Below, one piece after another: positions 40,698-51,000 of a stretch of DNA of 64,000 bases. The notes beneath the pieces are model-generated. The model was not told the DNA's origin and ran no database searches. It was given only the letters and a program-made list of their open reading frames with translations. The stretch spans positions 1,550,001 to 1,614,000 of the forward strand of contig NZ_JAYGJQ010000002.1 in NCBI RefSeq assembly GCF_035013165.1, written 5' to 3'. This DNA comes from Bacteriovorax sp. PP10 (GTDB lineage Bacteria > Bdellovibrionota > Bacteriovoracia > Bacteriovoracales > Bacteriovoracaceae). The translations under genes were made by a program, and so were the position numbers. The number at the start of each line of letters is the position of its first letter. The stretch's first letter is position 1.

Positions 40698-42632
40698 ATG
40701 AATACAAGTTTGTGGACACCATCAGCGGATAGAATTAAATATTCAGAAATGACTGCTTTTATGCAGGCGATGAACCGTGAACACAAACTGTCGATGGAAA
40801 GCTATCAAGAGCTTCATCAATTCTCGATTACTCATAAAGATTTATTCTGGAAATCGCTGATTAATTATTTCGGCGTAAACTACAGAGGAAGTCTGGATCC
40901 GGTTTTACTAGAAGAAGGGTTTGAGAACTACACTTGGTTTTCAAATGTTGAGTTGAACTTTGCCGAGAATTTATTGAAAAATGGGAAAGATGGTGACGTC
41001 GCTCTTAATTTTCAACATGAATCGGGAATGTCGAAAAAAGTCACTTACAAAAATTTACGTACAGAAGTTAAATCTCTTCAGGCCTATTTGAAAAAAAATA
41101 TGTCTGAAGGGGACGTTCTTGCGGCCTATATGCCTAACATCCCTGAGACAGTGGTTTCGATGTTGGCGACAACTTCATTTGGTGGAGTTTTCACTTCGAC
41201 TAGTTGTGATTTTGGTATTGAAGGGGTTTTAGACCGCTTCGGACAATCAAAACCTAAAATTCTCGTTGCAGCTGTTAGTTATGAATACGGGAAAAAGCAT
41301 TTTGACCTGACAGAAAAATTATTAGAAATTGAAAAACGTATTCCTTCTCTGGAAAAAATCATCTTGGTGGATTTCCTTGGAAAGGGTTATGACATTTCAA
41401 AATTTGCGAAGGCCGTCGATTACAAAACAATCATTCAAGAACACCAGACTGATGACCAGATTGAATTTACCAAAGTTCCTTTTGCTCACCCCGTTTATAT
41501 TATGTACTCGTCGGGAACGACGGGGAAACCAAAGTGTATTGTTCACTCTCAAGGTGGAACACTTGTTCAGCTGATTAAAGAGCACGGTCTTCACTGTGAT
41601 TTAAAACAGCATAAGACGACTTTCTTTTTTACGACTTGTGGTTGGATGATGTGGAACTGGCTTGTGGCCGGACTGTATTTTGGCTCTACTGTCGTTTTAT
41701 ATGAAGGGTCTCCTGCAGAGCCTTCTCCTGAATACTTCTTCAATATGATTGAGCGCGTTGGAATTAATATTTTTGGAACCTCTCCAAAATTCTTAAAAGC
41801 GCTTGAAGACACCGGTGCGAGATTTACAAAATATCCGACACTGGAGACGATTTTATCCACAGGATCGCCACTTCTTCCTGAGCAGTTTGATTTCGTTTAT
41901 AACCACATTAAAAAAGATGTTCTCCTTGGAAGTATTTCAGGTGGAACAGATATCGTTTCTTGTTTTATGCTCGCTTGCCCGATTCTTCCTGTTTATAAGG
42001 GAGAAATTCAGTGCCGTGGTTTGGGTCTAGATGTTCAGGCCTTTGATGAAAATGCTAAAGGTGTTGTTGGAGTTGAAGGGGAGCTCGTATGTGCTCAGAC
42101 TTTCCCAAGCAGACCAATCTATTTCTTAAACGATGAGAGTAAAGAAAAAATCAACGCTGCTTACTTCAATCAGATCCCCGGTGTGTGGACTCATGGAGAC
42201 TTTGTAAAAGTCACTGAGCATGGCGGAGTGATCGTTTATGGCCGCTCTGATGCGACTTTAAATCCAGGTGGTGTGAGAATTGGGACTGCTGAAATTTACC
42301 GTCAGACAGAAGGATTAAACTATATCCTGGACTCTATCTGTGTGGGACGCCCGACAGATGGCGACGTGGATGTTATCTTGTTTGTGAAATTAAAAGACAA
42401 AGAAGAGATGACTCTGGATCGCAAAAAACAAATCAAAGACCTTATTAAGAAAAATACGACACCAAGACACGTTCCCCGTGAAATTATCGTGGTGAAAGAT
42501 ATTCCTTATACGAGATCAGGGAAAAAAGTGGAGTTGGCGATTACGAGAATTCTCTCAGGGAAGCCCGTAACAAATGTCGATGCCCTTGCTAATCCTGAAT
42601 CGTTGGATGAGTACTACCAGTATAAAGGTTAA
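40698..42632 (+). CDS. Acetoacetyl-CoA synthetase
   Basis: The product is 644 residues, typical of acetoacetate-CoA ligase (about 650; AacS). It activates acetoacetate with ATP and CoA, so it takes the product of HMG-CoA lyase back into central metabolism. The ANL-superfamily motifs are MYSSGTTGKPKC (about residue 268), SGGTDIVSCF with the family-typical GGTD, YGRSDATLNPGGVRIGTAEIY, and the C-terminal Lys motif YTRSGKKVE (about 605). The N-terminal LWTPSADRI is typical of this subfamily. It starts two bases after fumarase beta. Confidence 0.93.
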   Translation: MNTSLWTPSADRIKYSEMTAFMQAMNREHKLSMESYQELHQFSITHKDLFWKSLINYFGVNYRGSLDPVLLEEGFENYTWFSNVELNFAENLLKNGKDGDVALNFQHESGMSKKVTYKNLRTEVKSLQAYLKKNMSEGDVLAAYMPNIPETVVSMLATTSFGGVFTSTSCDFGIEGVLDRFGQSKPKILVAAVSYEYGKKHFDLTEKLLEIEKRIPSLEKIILVDFLGKGYDISKFAKAVDYKTIIQEHQTDDQIEFTKVPFAHPVYIMYSSGTTGKPKCIVHSQGGTLVQLIKEHGLHCDLKQHKTTFFFTTCGWMMWNWLVAGLYFGSTVVLYEGSPAEPSPEYFFNMIERVGINIFGTSPKFLKALEDTGARFTKYPTLETILSTGSPLLPEQFDFVYNHIKKDVLLGSISGGTDIVSCFMLACPILPVYKGEIQCRGLGLDVQAFDENAKGVVGVEGELVCAQTFPSRPIYFLNDESKEKINAAYFNQIPGVWTHGDFVKVTEHGGVIVYGRSDATLNPGGVRIGTAEIYRQTEGLNYILDSICVGRPTDGDVDVILFVKLKDKEEMTLDRKKQIKDLIKKNTTPRHVPREIIVVKDIPYTRSGKKVELAITRILSGKPVTNVDALANPESLDEYYQYKG

Positions 42633-42634
42633 TT

Positions 42635-43816
42635 CTACTGAAAGATTTTTGAGCGCATTTCTTCAATAACCTTTTGTGAAGGTTCTTCCTTATATTTAGC
42701 TTTATAAGCGTGAAGCATGCGCTCTAGTTGCTCTTCTTTTAAATCCATTTCAGATTTTTCTTCAGTTGTTGTCACATCAAGAACTTTATCTGAGATGTCT
42801 TTAAAGAACTGAATGAACTTAGCTTTTTCTTCTTCCTGAGACTCCGCCGTCTTAGGGTTTTCTTCTGAGTTGTATTTATCAAAATAGAAGTAGAAGCCGA
42901 TTGAAAAAGCGATTGGCTTATAAACTCTTCTAAAGCGCTCATAATGATCAATCATATTTTGCTTTTTTAAGTACTCGATTAATTCCTGGTCATGGGCCTC
43001 TAGGCCATCCACCATGATTTTTTCTAAAAGCTCATCCGGGATATTCACTCGCTCAAACCACGGAAGATCGTAAGGAACCGCAAGGTATTTCCAGATTTTA
43101 TGCTGGAAGAAACGTTTTACGGTATATCTTCCACGCTCTAGTCTCGTATAAGAATCTTTTTCAGGAATGCGCTCAACCATTCCTTTTAATCCCATCAGTA
43201 AAACATCTTCCTGAACCATGCGCATAACTCTGGCGTTCATACGTGCCGTTTTATTTTTTGTAAAATAATCCATCAAGGTAACAGGTGGGCCTTTTAAGAT
43301 AATCATTAAATCAGCAGCAAAACCATTCAGGTCGTTGCGGGTTAACTTCGAAGTTAAGTTCATGTACTTAAAGTGTGACTGCAGTTTTCTTAATTTAAAA
43401 AGACTAAGTTTTTGTGCTTCATCAGTCAGACCTTTTTCATTGTAAAGTTTCGTTTGAATCAGGCGCATATTGATGACTTCAATCAGTGCCATTTTCTGTT
43501 CGATACTTACCGGATTGATGTTGGAGAATTCATCATTTCCGTCTTTATAAATTTCCATCCAGCGGAAGTATTCCTGGTCATTGAAATTTTCGAAGTCATG
43601 AGGGCCCATGACTTTGTTCCAGATTGTATTTTTTAATTTGAAGAGTTTTTCAGTGTGAGCATTGGCCGCGATGGCGCGAAGAATTCTTTCTTCCTGAGCA
43701 AGAGGACTAATAATTTCACTCACCATGCCCTGGCAATCACTGGCAATCGAGCGCTCAGGCACTTTGACTGCTTGTAAATTCTTGCTAGACCACAGTCCGA
43801 AGAGACTGATGGCCAT
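42635..43816 (-). CDS. Membrane-anchored protein of unknown function
   Basis: The product is 393 residues from the first ATG (43816). The mature part is mostly helical and charged, with an acidic coiled C-terminal end (EEEKAKFIQFF, LKEEQLERM). The ATG leaves only a short hydrophobic start (MAISLFGLW). Reading upstream in frame to ATA at 43849 would add KTYTPYIFVF and make a full anchor or signal, and GGAG lies five bases before that ATA, so a rare AUA start is possible. No family is recognised. It converges on acetoacetyl-CoA synthetase. Confidence 0.7.
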   Translation of the reverse strand: MAISLFGLWSSKNLQAVKVPERSIASDCQGMVSEIISPLAQEERILRAIAANAHTEKLFKLKNTIWNKVMGPHDFENFNDQEYFRWMEIYKDGNDEFSNINPVSIEQKMALIEVINMRLIQTKLYNEKGLTDEAQKLSLFKLRKLQSHFKYMNLTSKLTRNDLNGFAADLMIILKGPPVTLMDYFTKNKTARMNARVMRMVQEDVLLMGLKGMVERIPEKDSYTRLERGRYTVKRFFQHKIWKYLAVPYDLPWFERVNIPDELLEKIMVDGLEAHDQELIEYLKKQNMIDHYERFRRVYKPIAFSIGFYFYFDKYNSEENPKTAESQEEEKAKFIQFFKDISDKVLDVTTTEEKSEMDLKEEQLERMLHAYKAKYKEEPSQKVIEEMRSKIFQ

Positions 43817-43901
43817 GAAGACGAATATATAGGGCGTGTATGTTTTTATGGCTACTCCGATAATATATTCTTATCGGATGATTATACTCGGATATTGAGG
43901 G

Positions 43902-44351
43902 CTATTTACAAAATTCTTGAGGTTTAATTTTGTAAGTAGGCGTGCAGTAATCGCTCCAAACCCCGCGATCATACGTCGAATAAGCGTAAAACCAGCTGAT
44001 GTAGTCGTCTTGAGACGCTAAATAAGTTTTACTCGCTAGAGCATCCGGAACTACGCCATTTACAGAAAAACACCAGCCGTGGGCGCGCATTTTTGTATCA
44101 GAAAGAACTTCCATGGCATCGAGGCCAATAGGAGAGTTTGCTATCATCGCGATGCCATCAGCTGATCCAATGTAAGGAATCTTGTTCGCTTCAAAAATAT
44201 CGATACTGATTTTACCGGCGCTGTCACTTGTATCAGTGATGAATACACCAGCGTAGAGCGGTTTCTTAGAGCATGGGCCGATGACGTCAAAATAAACTGC
44301 GTGAGCAGATAACGAACAAAGCATAACAGTGAGTGATAACAACGTTTTCAT
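43902..44351 (-). CDS. Small exported protein, DUF4430-like
   Basis: The product is 149 residues with a signal peptide (MKTLLSLTVMLCSLSAHA) and four further Cys. The end of the protein (GWCFSVNGVVPDA, then WFYAYSTYDRGVW) resembles DUF4430, the transcobalamin-like C-terminal beta domain found in exported proteins. This is a motif-level call. It is divergent from the beta-barrel gene at 44433, and no ligand can be named. Confidence 0.7.
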   Translation of the reverse strand: MKTLLSLTVMLCSLSAHAVYFDVIGPCSKKPLYAGVFITDTSDSAGKISIDIFEANKIPYIGSADGIAMIANSPIGLDAMEVLSDTKMRAHGWCFSVNGVVPDALASKTYLASQDDYISWFYAYSTYDRGVWSDYCTPTYKIKPQEFCK

Positions 44352-44432
44352 TATTTTTGACTTCCCTTTTTAAAGATGGCGAGGATAATAAAGTTAATTA
44401 GTACTGTTCAAGTCTAAAATCAAGGAGGATCT

Positions 44433-44987
44433 ATGAAGGCGTATAAAAAACTTAACATCACGGGACTTATATTAGGTCTTTTCTTAACGGTAAATACAGC
44501 ATCTGCTGCCTTATTATTAGAGCCGCATTTAGGCTTCAATTTAGGGTCATCTGGCGACGGTGAGAGCTACAATGGTAGTCAACTTGGTATGCGCGTTGGA
44601 TACCAGCAATTAGGTTTTATGACTGGTTTAGATTTCACTCGCTCAACTTACGATCAGGATTTTGTTGTTGCCGGTGCAAAAGTCGCAAACGACATGGAAA
44701 GAAATGAATGGGGTGTATTCGTTGGATACAACTTCCCAATTTTTATTCGCGCGTGGGCAGCTTATTACTTTTCTAACACAACTAAAAGTACAACATCTAA
44801 TTTTGAGCTGACAGGGAACACGACTGAGCTTGGAGTCGGATTTACTGCTCTTCCATTCTTAAGCGTGAACTTAATGTATCGTATGATTAATTTAGATGAG
44901 CTTAAAGTAGCTAGCGGAACAAAAAGCAGTACCGATGTTTCAAACAAAGAGTTTGTTATCGGAATCAGCTTACCGCTTACTTTGTAA
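44433..44987 (+). CDS. Outer-membrane beta-barrel protein
   Basis: The product is 184 residues with a strong AAGGAGG ribosome site and a signal peptide (cleavage after ASA). The mature chain alternates polar and hydrophobic residues in about eight strands (LEPHLGFNLG, LGMRVGYQQLGFMTGLDF, WGVFVGYNF) and ends in hydrophobic ISLPLTL, as small OmpA/OmpW-like barrels do. The C-terminal residue is Leu rather than Phe. It overlaps the end of the converging gene by 11 bases. Confidence 0.78.
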   Translation: MKAYKKLNITGLILGLFLTVNTASAALLLEPHLGFNLGSSGDGESYNGSQLGMRVGYQQLGFMTGLDFTRSTYDQDFVVAGAKVANDMERNEWGVFVGYNFPIFIRAWAAYYFSNTTKSTTSNFELTGNTTELGVGFTALPFLSVNLMYRMINLDELKVASGTKSSTDVSNKEFVIGISLPLTL

Positions 44988-45621
44988 CAATTCCACTTTC
45001 ATTGATCGGGGGGAGGAACAATCCTCCTCTCGGTTTTCTGATATGCTCCTGAACTGTGCGATCCCATGTCTCAACAACTGAACCTGTTTCAGAATCAACT
45101 AATGCTTTAAAGCTACTTCTGTTCCCATCTTTTTGCAGATAAGTCACAGTTACTTGTTCAAGGTAGCGGCCTTGTCCTTCGATAATTTTTATAACCGGAA
45201 CTTCTTCTTTCACCATCAATTTTGTATCGGCAGGCTGAAATCTCATCAGGTCATTACCCATGACATCTTTCCATTCAGGATTGATCGTGTTCACCATTTG
45301 CAATTCAGTATTTTCATCTTCGTACTTTTGACTAACGTCTCCAGTAAGAATGCGATTATTTCTCACCATAAAACCTTTGTAAGGATTTACGCTGGCGATA
45401 GCACGATTGGCCTTAGGAGCAACTGCTGGCTCTGGAATTTTGGCGGCCTTAAATTCTTCAGGTGTTGTTTTATGAGAGTCGACGACAGCATCCGGATTTT
45501 TGACGAAGGTCTTCCACTGAGTTTTCATCAGCACCATATTTTTAGACTGCTCTTTCTTGATATAAAACGTTATACCAAAAGCAACTGTCATTGATAAAAT
45601 AAAGAGAACCGTTTTTTTCAT
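44977..45621 (-). CDS. Membrane-anchored periplasmic protein, unknown function
   Basis: The product is 214 residues. One N-terminal helix (about 4-22) is followed by KKEQSK without a clear cleavage site, so it is probably an anchored periplasmic protein. The C-terminal half has a PepSY/FTP-like look (QVTVTYLQKDGNRSSFKALVDSETGSVVETWD), the motif by which propeptide domains of metallopeptidases are recognised. The gene directly upstream, eight bases away, encodes a gluzincin metallopeptidase, so a chaperone or inhibitor role is a reasonable guess. Confidence 0.65.
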   Translation of the reverse strand: MKKTVLFILSMTVAFGITFYIKKEQSKNMVLMKTQWKTFVKNPDAVVDSHKTTPEEFKAAKIPEPAVAPKANRAIASVNPYKGFMVRNNRILTGDVSQKYEDENTELQMVNTINPEWKDVMGNDLMRFQPADTKLMVKEEVPVIKIIEGQGRYLEQVTVTYLQKDGNRSSFKALVDSETGSVVETWDRTVQEHIRKPRGGLFLPPINESGIVTK

Positions 45622-45629
45622 TTACTCTC

Positions 45630-48005
45630 TTAGTCTGTAATAGGTATTTGAAGGTGAATAATTTTATACGGCTTAGGGCCGTTATATTCCACATCTTTAA
45701 AGTCGTTGTTGTTGTTAGCGCTGTCATGGAAGCAGTCTTCACAATTCGTGAAGCGCACTCTCATTCGGCAATCTACGACTGTTCCTGGAGGAATACTTTT
45801 TGAAACTTCAAATAAAAGAACGTTCCCCCAATCCAGACTGTATGCTTTACCAGTCGTTGGATCGGCCATGGTTTGTCCCCATGTCGATTTAGGATTAATT
45901 TTTGAGTACTGTGCTTTGTCTGCACCTTTGATTGCTCTGATGAAGCAGTCTTTATCGTTTGTTTTATCCAGACAAGAGTTGCTATCAATCGCAACTTTTT
46001 GTTTGAACTCACGTTGAGAAATCCACTTCGTTGCCGTTGAATCGTTGTACTGAACGAAACATACTGGTGCAAAGTCACCTGGAGTTGCAACCGCTGTCCA
46101 TGGAGCTGCACCGATAGCGTCACAACCTTGTACGGATGATCCACCCTCTGAGTCAAGCGGCCATGTATCAGTTGAAAGTCCAAAAGTATCAAACTTACAC
46201 GGACGACCTAGGGGAACACCACCTACTAGTGTCGTTGAAGTTGCATGGTCCCAGTCATTAGCTAAAATTTCAATTCCACCCATTGTTGAGTTTGAATTGT
46301 TATAAAGGTTAAGAGCGATGGCAACAACTTCACCAGGGCTCACTTTACTGTTGTTGTTATTAAATCCTAGATCACTTGGAGTTTGAGTCGAAAGTGTTCC
46401 GATGATTCCAGACGTTTGAAGTTGAGTGATCCCTGCAGCGATTTGTGCTCTGTTGTCGATAACGTAAGCAGAGCTTGCTCCTGTTGTTGGATCGAGAATT
46501 AAATTACTTTTTGAAATCAACACTGATTTTTTTCTGTTTGATGTTGTCACCTGAGTGTTGACCTTAGTCGTTCCATTCGTCAGGTTTCTGTGTTGATTGT
46601 ATGTTTTAAATAATAGAAGCCCATAGCTGTCTAATAGAGACTCGATATTATCTCTCGTATAATAACTTCCGTTACAACGATTTAGTCCGGCATTTCCGAT
46701 TGTGTTGAGTAAGTTTTTAGCAATTGTCTGTGTGAAAGATCTATAAGTAATAGAGTTGATAGTATTAAACCATAAAGATGAATTCAGAGCGTTCATGTTC
46801 ACTTTAGTAACGGCACCATTCTCAGTTCCCTTTGATGTAAGGTCACCAAGCTCTGCCATTGTTTCATTTAAAATGTACATGACATATTCGCGGGCCACAG
46901 CATTTGAGATCGAACATTTTGATTCAAGATCCTGAGTTAAAGCTACCAGGTAGTGAGAGATAATCATCCCTGACATGTGGATATCTTCAACCGGTTCAAG
47001 TGGATAGTTTGGATCGTAGGTAATGTACTGCGGATAACTTAAACGTGAATCTTCATCAGCAGCAAGTCCTGGAGCATGAAGAGCGTCTGCTTCACTCATT
47101 GGTCTTGAGCCACGAAGATTTCCTGCGGCCCATTCACCCCAGTGAGTTCTTCCGTTTACGTAGTAACTAAAAAAGTCTGATAGACCTTCACCGATAGCAC
47201 CAGCTTCGTTGTAAAGGTTATTACTCATCTGCACTTTTGTTAAAGAGGCAGTGTTTCTCATGTTGAGTTGAAGTCTTTGCATGAAGTGACCAGTTTCATG
47301 ATAGATAATTGTACTATCATGGGCCCAGTGAAGTTCTTTGTTTGCTCCTGTGTGTCCAAAGCATAAAGACTCAGTGGCCTGGTCGTAATAAGCGTTGTTA
47401 GTGACATCGCAGTTTGAAAATGCCAGAAGCATTTGTGAGTTCAATTTAAATGTTCCGTCAGTTTCTCTAAGCCCAGATGGAATTGCAGTATCGTAGACAG
47501 GGGCGCCTAATGAATCATAAGCACCGGCCAGACTCATTCCAAGGTTCGTAAAGAACTGATCGAAGAGTTTATTCATGTGATAAAAAGTATTAACTTGCAG
47601 GAATTCAGCTGTTCCTGTTTTAAAGGCCCATTTTCCATCAGTTGTTTGAAGGGGAGAAACAGCTTCTCTCGTGTCTAAAACTTCAAAGCAATAAGTTAAT
47701 CCTGAACAGTTCGAATTAGATTGTAAAAATGAATTGCTGGTAATTGTAACAGCAGTCCCTAAATATTTATTAAGATCGGCCGTAATCGCTAGGGAAGCAT
47801 TTCCTGAAAGGATGATAGGGTTGTCTTTTAAAACCCTTCCTTGAGTGACTGCAACGTTTGATGAACCTGTCGTGGCGTTTGCACTGGCACGTCCGCGGAC
47901 GTTGCTGCCGGCATTCGGCACACAAGACGCAAGAATCCCAGACACTATTGCTAATGTTAAAGATTTTTGGATCACTGAATTTAGAACTCTGTTTTTATTC
48001 CCCAT
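45630..48005 (-). CDS. Gluzincin (M4/M36-like) metallopeptidase lipoprotein
   Basis: The product is 791 residues from ATG 48005 (GGGA upstream; an in-frame TTG at 48026 is less likely). The signal ends in GILASC, so Cys is lipidated. The zinc site is HETGH (about 236-240) and the third-ligand motif is GEGLSD (about 272), the gluzincin pattern of M4 and M36 (fungalysin) peptidases. Later residues include a Ca-binding-like and beta-rich C-terminal part with several Cys (KCDTFG-type and FTNCEDC). It would act at the outer surface or in the periplasm. It is followed eight bases later by the PepSY-like gene. Confidence 0.85.
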   Translation of the reverse strand: MGNKNRVLNSVIQKSLTLAIVSGILASCVPNAGSNVRGRASANATTGSSNVAVTQGRVLKDNPIILSGNASLAITADLNKYLGTAVTITSNSFLQSNSNCSGLTYCFEVLDTREAVSPLQTTDGKWAFKTGTAEFLQVNTFYHMNKLFDQFFTNLGMSLAGAYDSLGAPVYDTAIPSGLRETDGTFKLNSQMLLAFSNCDVTNNAYYDQATESLCFGHTGANKELHWAHDSTIIYHETGHFMQRLQLNMRNTASLTKVQMSNNLYNEAGAIGEGLSDFFSYYVNGRTHWGEWAAGNLRGSRPMSEADALHAPGLAADEDSRLSYPQYITYDPNYPLEPVEDIHMSGMIISHYLVALTQDLESKCSISNAVAREYVMYILNETMAELGDLTSKGTENGAVTKVNMNALNSSLWFNTINSITYRSFTQTIAKNLLNTIGNAGLNRCNGSYYTRDNIESLLDSYGLLLFKTYNQHRNLTNGTTKVNTQVTTSNRKKSVLISKSNLILDPTTGASSAYVIDNRAQIAAGITQLQTSGIIGTLSTQTPSDLGFNNNNSKVSPGEVVAIALNLYNNSNSTMGGIEILANDWDHATSTTLVGGVPLGRPCKFDTFGLSTDTWPLDSEGGSSVQGCDAIGAAPWTAVATPGDFAPVCFVQYNDSTATKWISQREFKQKVAIDSNSCLDKTNDKDCFIRAIKGADKAQYSKINPKSTWGQTMADPTTGKAYSLDWGNVLLFEVSKSIPPGTVVDCRMRVRFTNCEDCFHDSANNNNDFKDVEYNGPKPYKIIHLQIPITD

Positions 48006-48039
48006 CGTATCCCAACTTACGTACAACTAGTTTTTCAAC

Positions 48040-51000
48040 TTATTTAGCAGTTCCCAATATCGCTGCATCGAAACTCTGAAGCAGAGAGGCCCCGAAGTTT
48101 TTTCCTGTATTTGTATTGCTTGCCTGAGCATCACAAGTTCCATCAACCTGTTGTCCCAGACGGCTTAGTTCAGTAACTTTTGCTTCTTCTTTTGTCGGAG
48201 TAGGCGGCGTTAAAGAAGCGAAGACGTTGTTAAGCTCGATCTTTTTTCGTGCTTTTTCAGTGTTTGCATAGTTGTCATCTTTCTTCCCTTTAATGTCTGC
48301 GATCTGCTTTGTGATAGCAGTCGTATCCGCTTTAGGGTCAGCAGTAAGTAATTTTACTTTCTCTGCTTCTTTTGCAGTTATCTCATCTTCGTATTTCTTT
48401 TTGTTTTCATTTCCATAATCTTTTAATTTGCTAGTTTCAGTAGGGTAATCACCCATGTCAAACTTAGCGATTGATTCCATCTGACTACAAACAGACTTGT
48501 TATCATCTTTATCTGTTTTATAAGAGGCGATACCATCAAAAAAATCAGCTGTAGAATCATCAAGGTCATCAATTTTTGACATAACATCTTTTAGAGACTT
48601 AGCATCTTTTAGTAATTCTTTATCTTCTGCTGACATTTTTTCAGCAGCAGCAGCAATAAAATCTTTATCGCTCTTTAATCCACTTTGTCCTTTGCATAGA
48701 GAATCAAAAGAAATTTTTGATCTTCTGCTCTTTTTTGTATCTGTTCCTAAAGAAGCATTAATTCTTTTTGTTTCTGCTGCTTCCTGAGCTTTACAAAGAT
48801 TTTTCTTTTGTATGCTTAACTTGGCGTAGGCCTCTTCATCTAAGCAATAGTCGGGAATAGCGTCTTTAGAGTCATTGTTGTACATATTACAAACATTTCT
48901 AAATTTCCCAGTGTACTTAAGAGCATCGTTAGTAAGACGAGCAGAAATCTGGTCAGCATCTTCAGCTAACTTATCCGCACCATTACAAGCTCCCAATGGG
49001 TTTTCTGCCATGTCAGTATATTTCTTACAGAACATTCCTGTTTTAGCATCTTGCTCAGCTTGTTTCTTTTGTCCTTCGCTGTTGTATTTTGCAAGGTCTT
49101 TTGTGACACTTGAAATTTGCGCTTTACACTCGCTCGCAAGTTGTCCCCAACGTTCTTTTTGAGAAGACATTGCTGCTTTTTGCTTACCGATATAGTCCTC
49201 AATTTCAGCATCAACTTTTGCCTGCTGATCTTTAAATATTTTTTTAAGTGAATCGATCTTCTTTGGAAGATCATCCATAAAGGCCATGCTTCCATCTGCT
49301 GCCAGGTCTACACCGTAAGTGTCTTTCTTAAGTTCCGGCATCGAGATGAACATGTTTTCAGGAATTGTGAAGTTTGTTCCAGGGAAACGTCCCTGAATAA
49401 GTTTTACCATTTCCATGACGTTTGCTTTTTGAGCATTGTAAAGTTGGTTAGAGCGGTTAACCATTGTTTCAGCGTTAGCATTAAAAGTTTTAGCAAGAGC
49501 ATTCATTTTTGCTTTTCTTGTTTCAACCTGATTTGTTGCTTCTGCATAACAGCCGTTAACTTCGTTAGCACACTGACTAGCATGGTTCATACAAAATGAA
49601 GGAGCAGTGTGATCAAATGATTCTGGAGTTCCACAAGTTGAACCTGATTTTTTAGCTTCACCGTTACAGCTTAAAACCTGCTCAAGAACTTTTGTTCCAA
49701 GGTTAGAAGCGTAGTTGTCATGAAGAGCTTTTAATTCTCTTAATAAAGCTTGTCCACGGTCAACTTTTTTCTGTTGAGAAACACCGTTTGATCCAGTTGC
49801 AGTATTAGAATTATCTTGAACGTATTTCTTTTCACATTTATCAAGTGTTTTAACATAAAGATCATAAGGAGTTTCGATAACTTTTTGTCCATCACTGTTT
49901 TGATAAGTAATAGAGATATCTTTATAAGTTTCTTCAAGCGCTCTGATTTGAGTCAGTTTGTCTTCAATGAAAGCGTCGCTGTTTAAAATATTTGCAAGAG
50001 CAGCTTTATATTTATCACGAGCTGTACCAGCACTTCCTGTACTTCTTTGTTGAAGGTTATTTAAGATTTGATCTGTAGAGATTGCTATCCCAGATTTATC
50101 TGCACCAGTTACACAGTTGTTGATATATGTTTTTCTAAAGAAATCTTTTGACTCTGCTAAGAAATCCCCAAAATCAACTGAGAAGTTCTTATCCATCGTT
50201 GGAAGTTGATATCCAATTTTAGAAAGTTCATTTGCGATTCTATCTTTGGCCAGTTTAAATTCCTGTGCTTGTTTCACAGTCGCTGCACGCAGTGACTGGA
50301 ATTTTGAAGTCTCAGTGCTTTTTCCATCGAAATAATCCTGAAGACCTGAAGCAGCGATAGAGTTCTGAATATTTGTGATATCAGATCTTAATTCAGCTTC
50401 AATGGCCGTGCGGTTTTGATTATAGTCTGCAGCTCTTTTATTTGCAGGAGCAATAGACTGCTGAATCTGAAGTAGACCTACTTGAGATCCTTTCGCCAGA
50501 CCTTCTTCACCAATAACTGACTGACAGCTTGAAGAGAAGTATTTTGCAAAAGCAGTTGTCTTGATATCAAGATTATTTTTTGAAGCACCCATCAACTCGT
50601 CATTCGTTTGTGATAGTTGCTCAAGAAGTTTTTTGTTGTTGGCCTTGAATGTTTCTTTGTCTTTGTTTAACTGATCCTGAAGGCGAGTCAGGTTGTTGAT
50701 CATCTCGATGATTTCTGAATCGATTTTTTTAGTTTTATCAGTAAGACATTTTAGTCCAGATGGATAAGTTGCATTTGTTGCTTCATTCGACATCTGGTCG
50801 TAGTAATTAACCCATCCCTTAGCGATAGACTCGTAAGTGATCATGCTTGAAATTTGCATTGCTGATTGCGCAGGATCGGGAACTGTTTCCGAACAAACGT
50901 TTTGTGGCATTGTGGCCATCGTTGCTGGAAGAGGGCACTCTGGAAAATATTTTCCAGCAGCTTGATAGCAGTAAGTACCATCAGCATTTTTACAGCTTGG

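Noticed and set aside
45133-45594. 153-residue frame antisense to the PepSY-like gene
   Set aside because: Its composition is typical of a shadow frame and the opposite strand has a signal-anchored, better supported protein.
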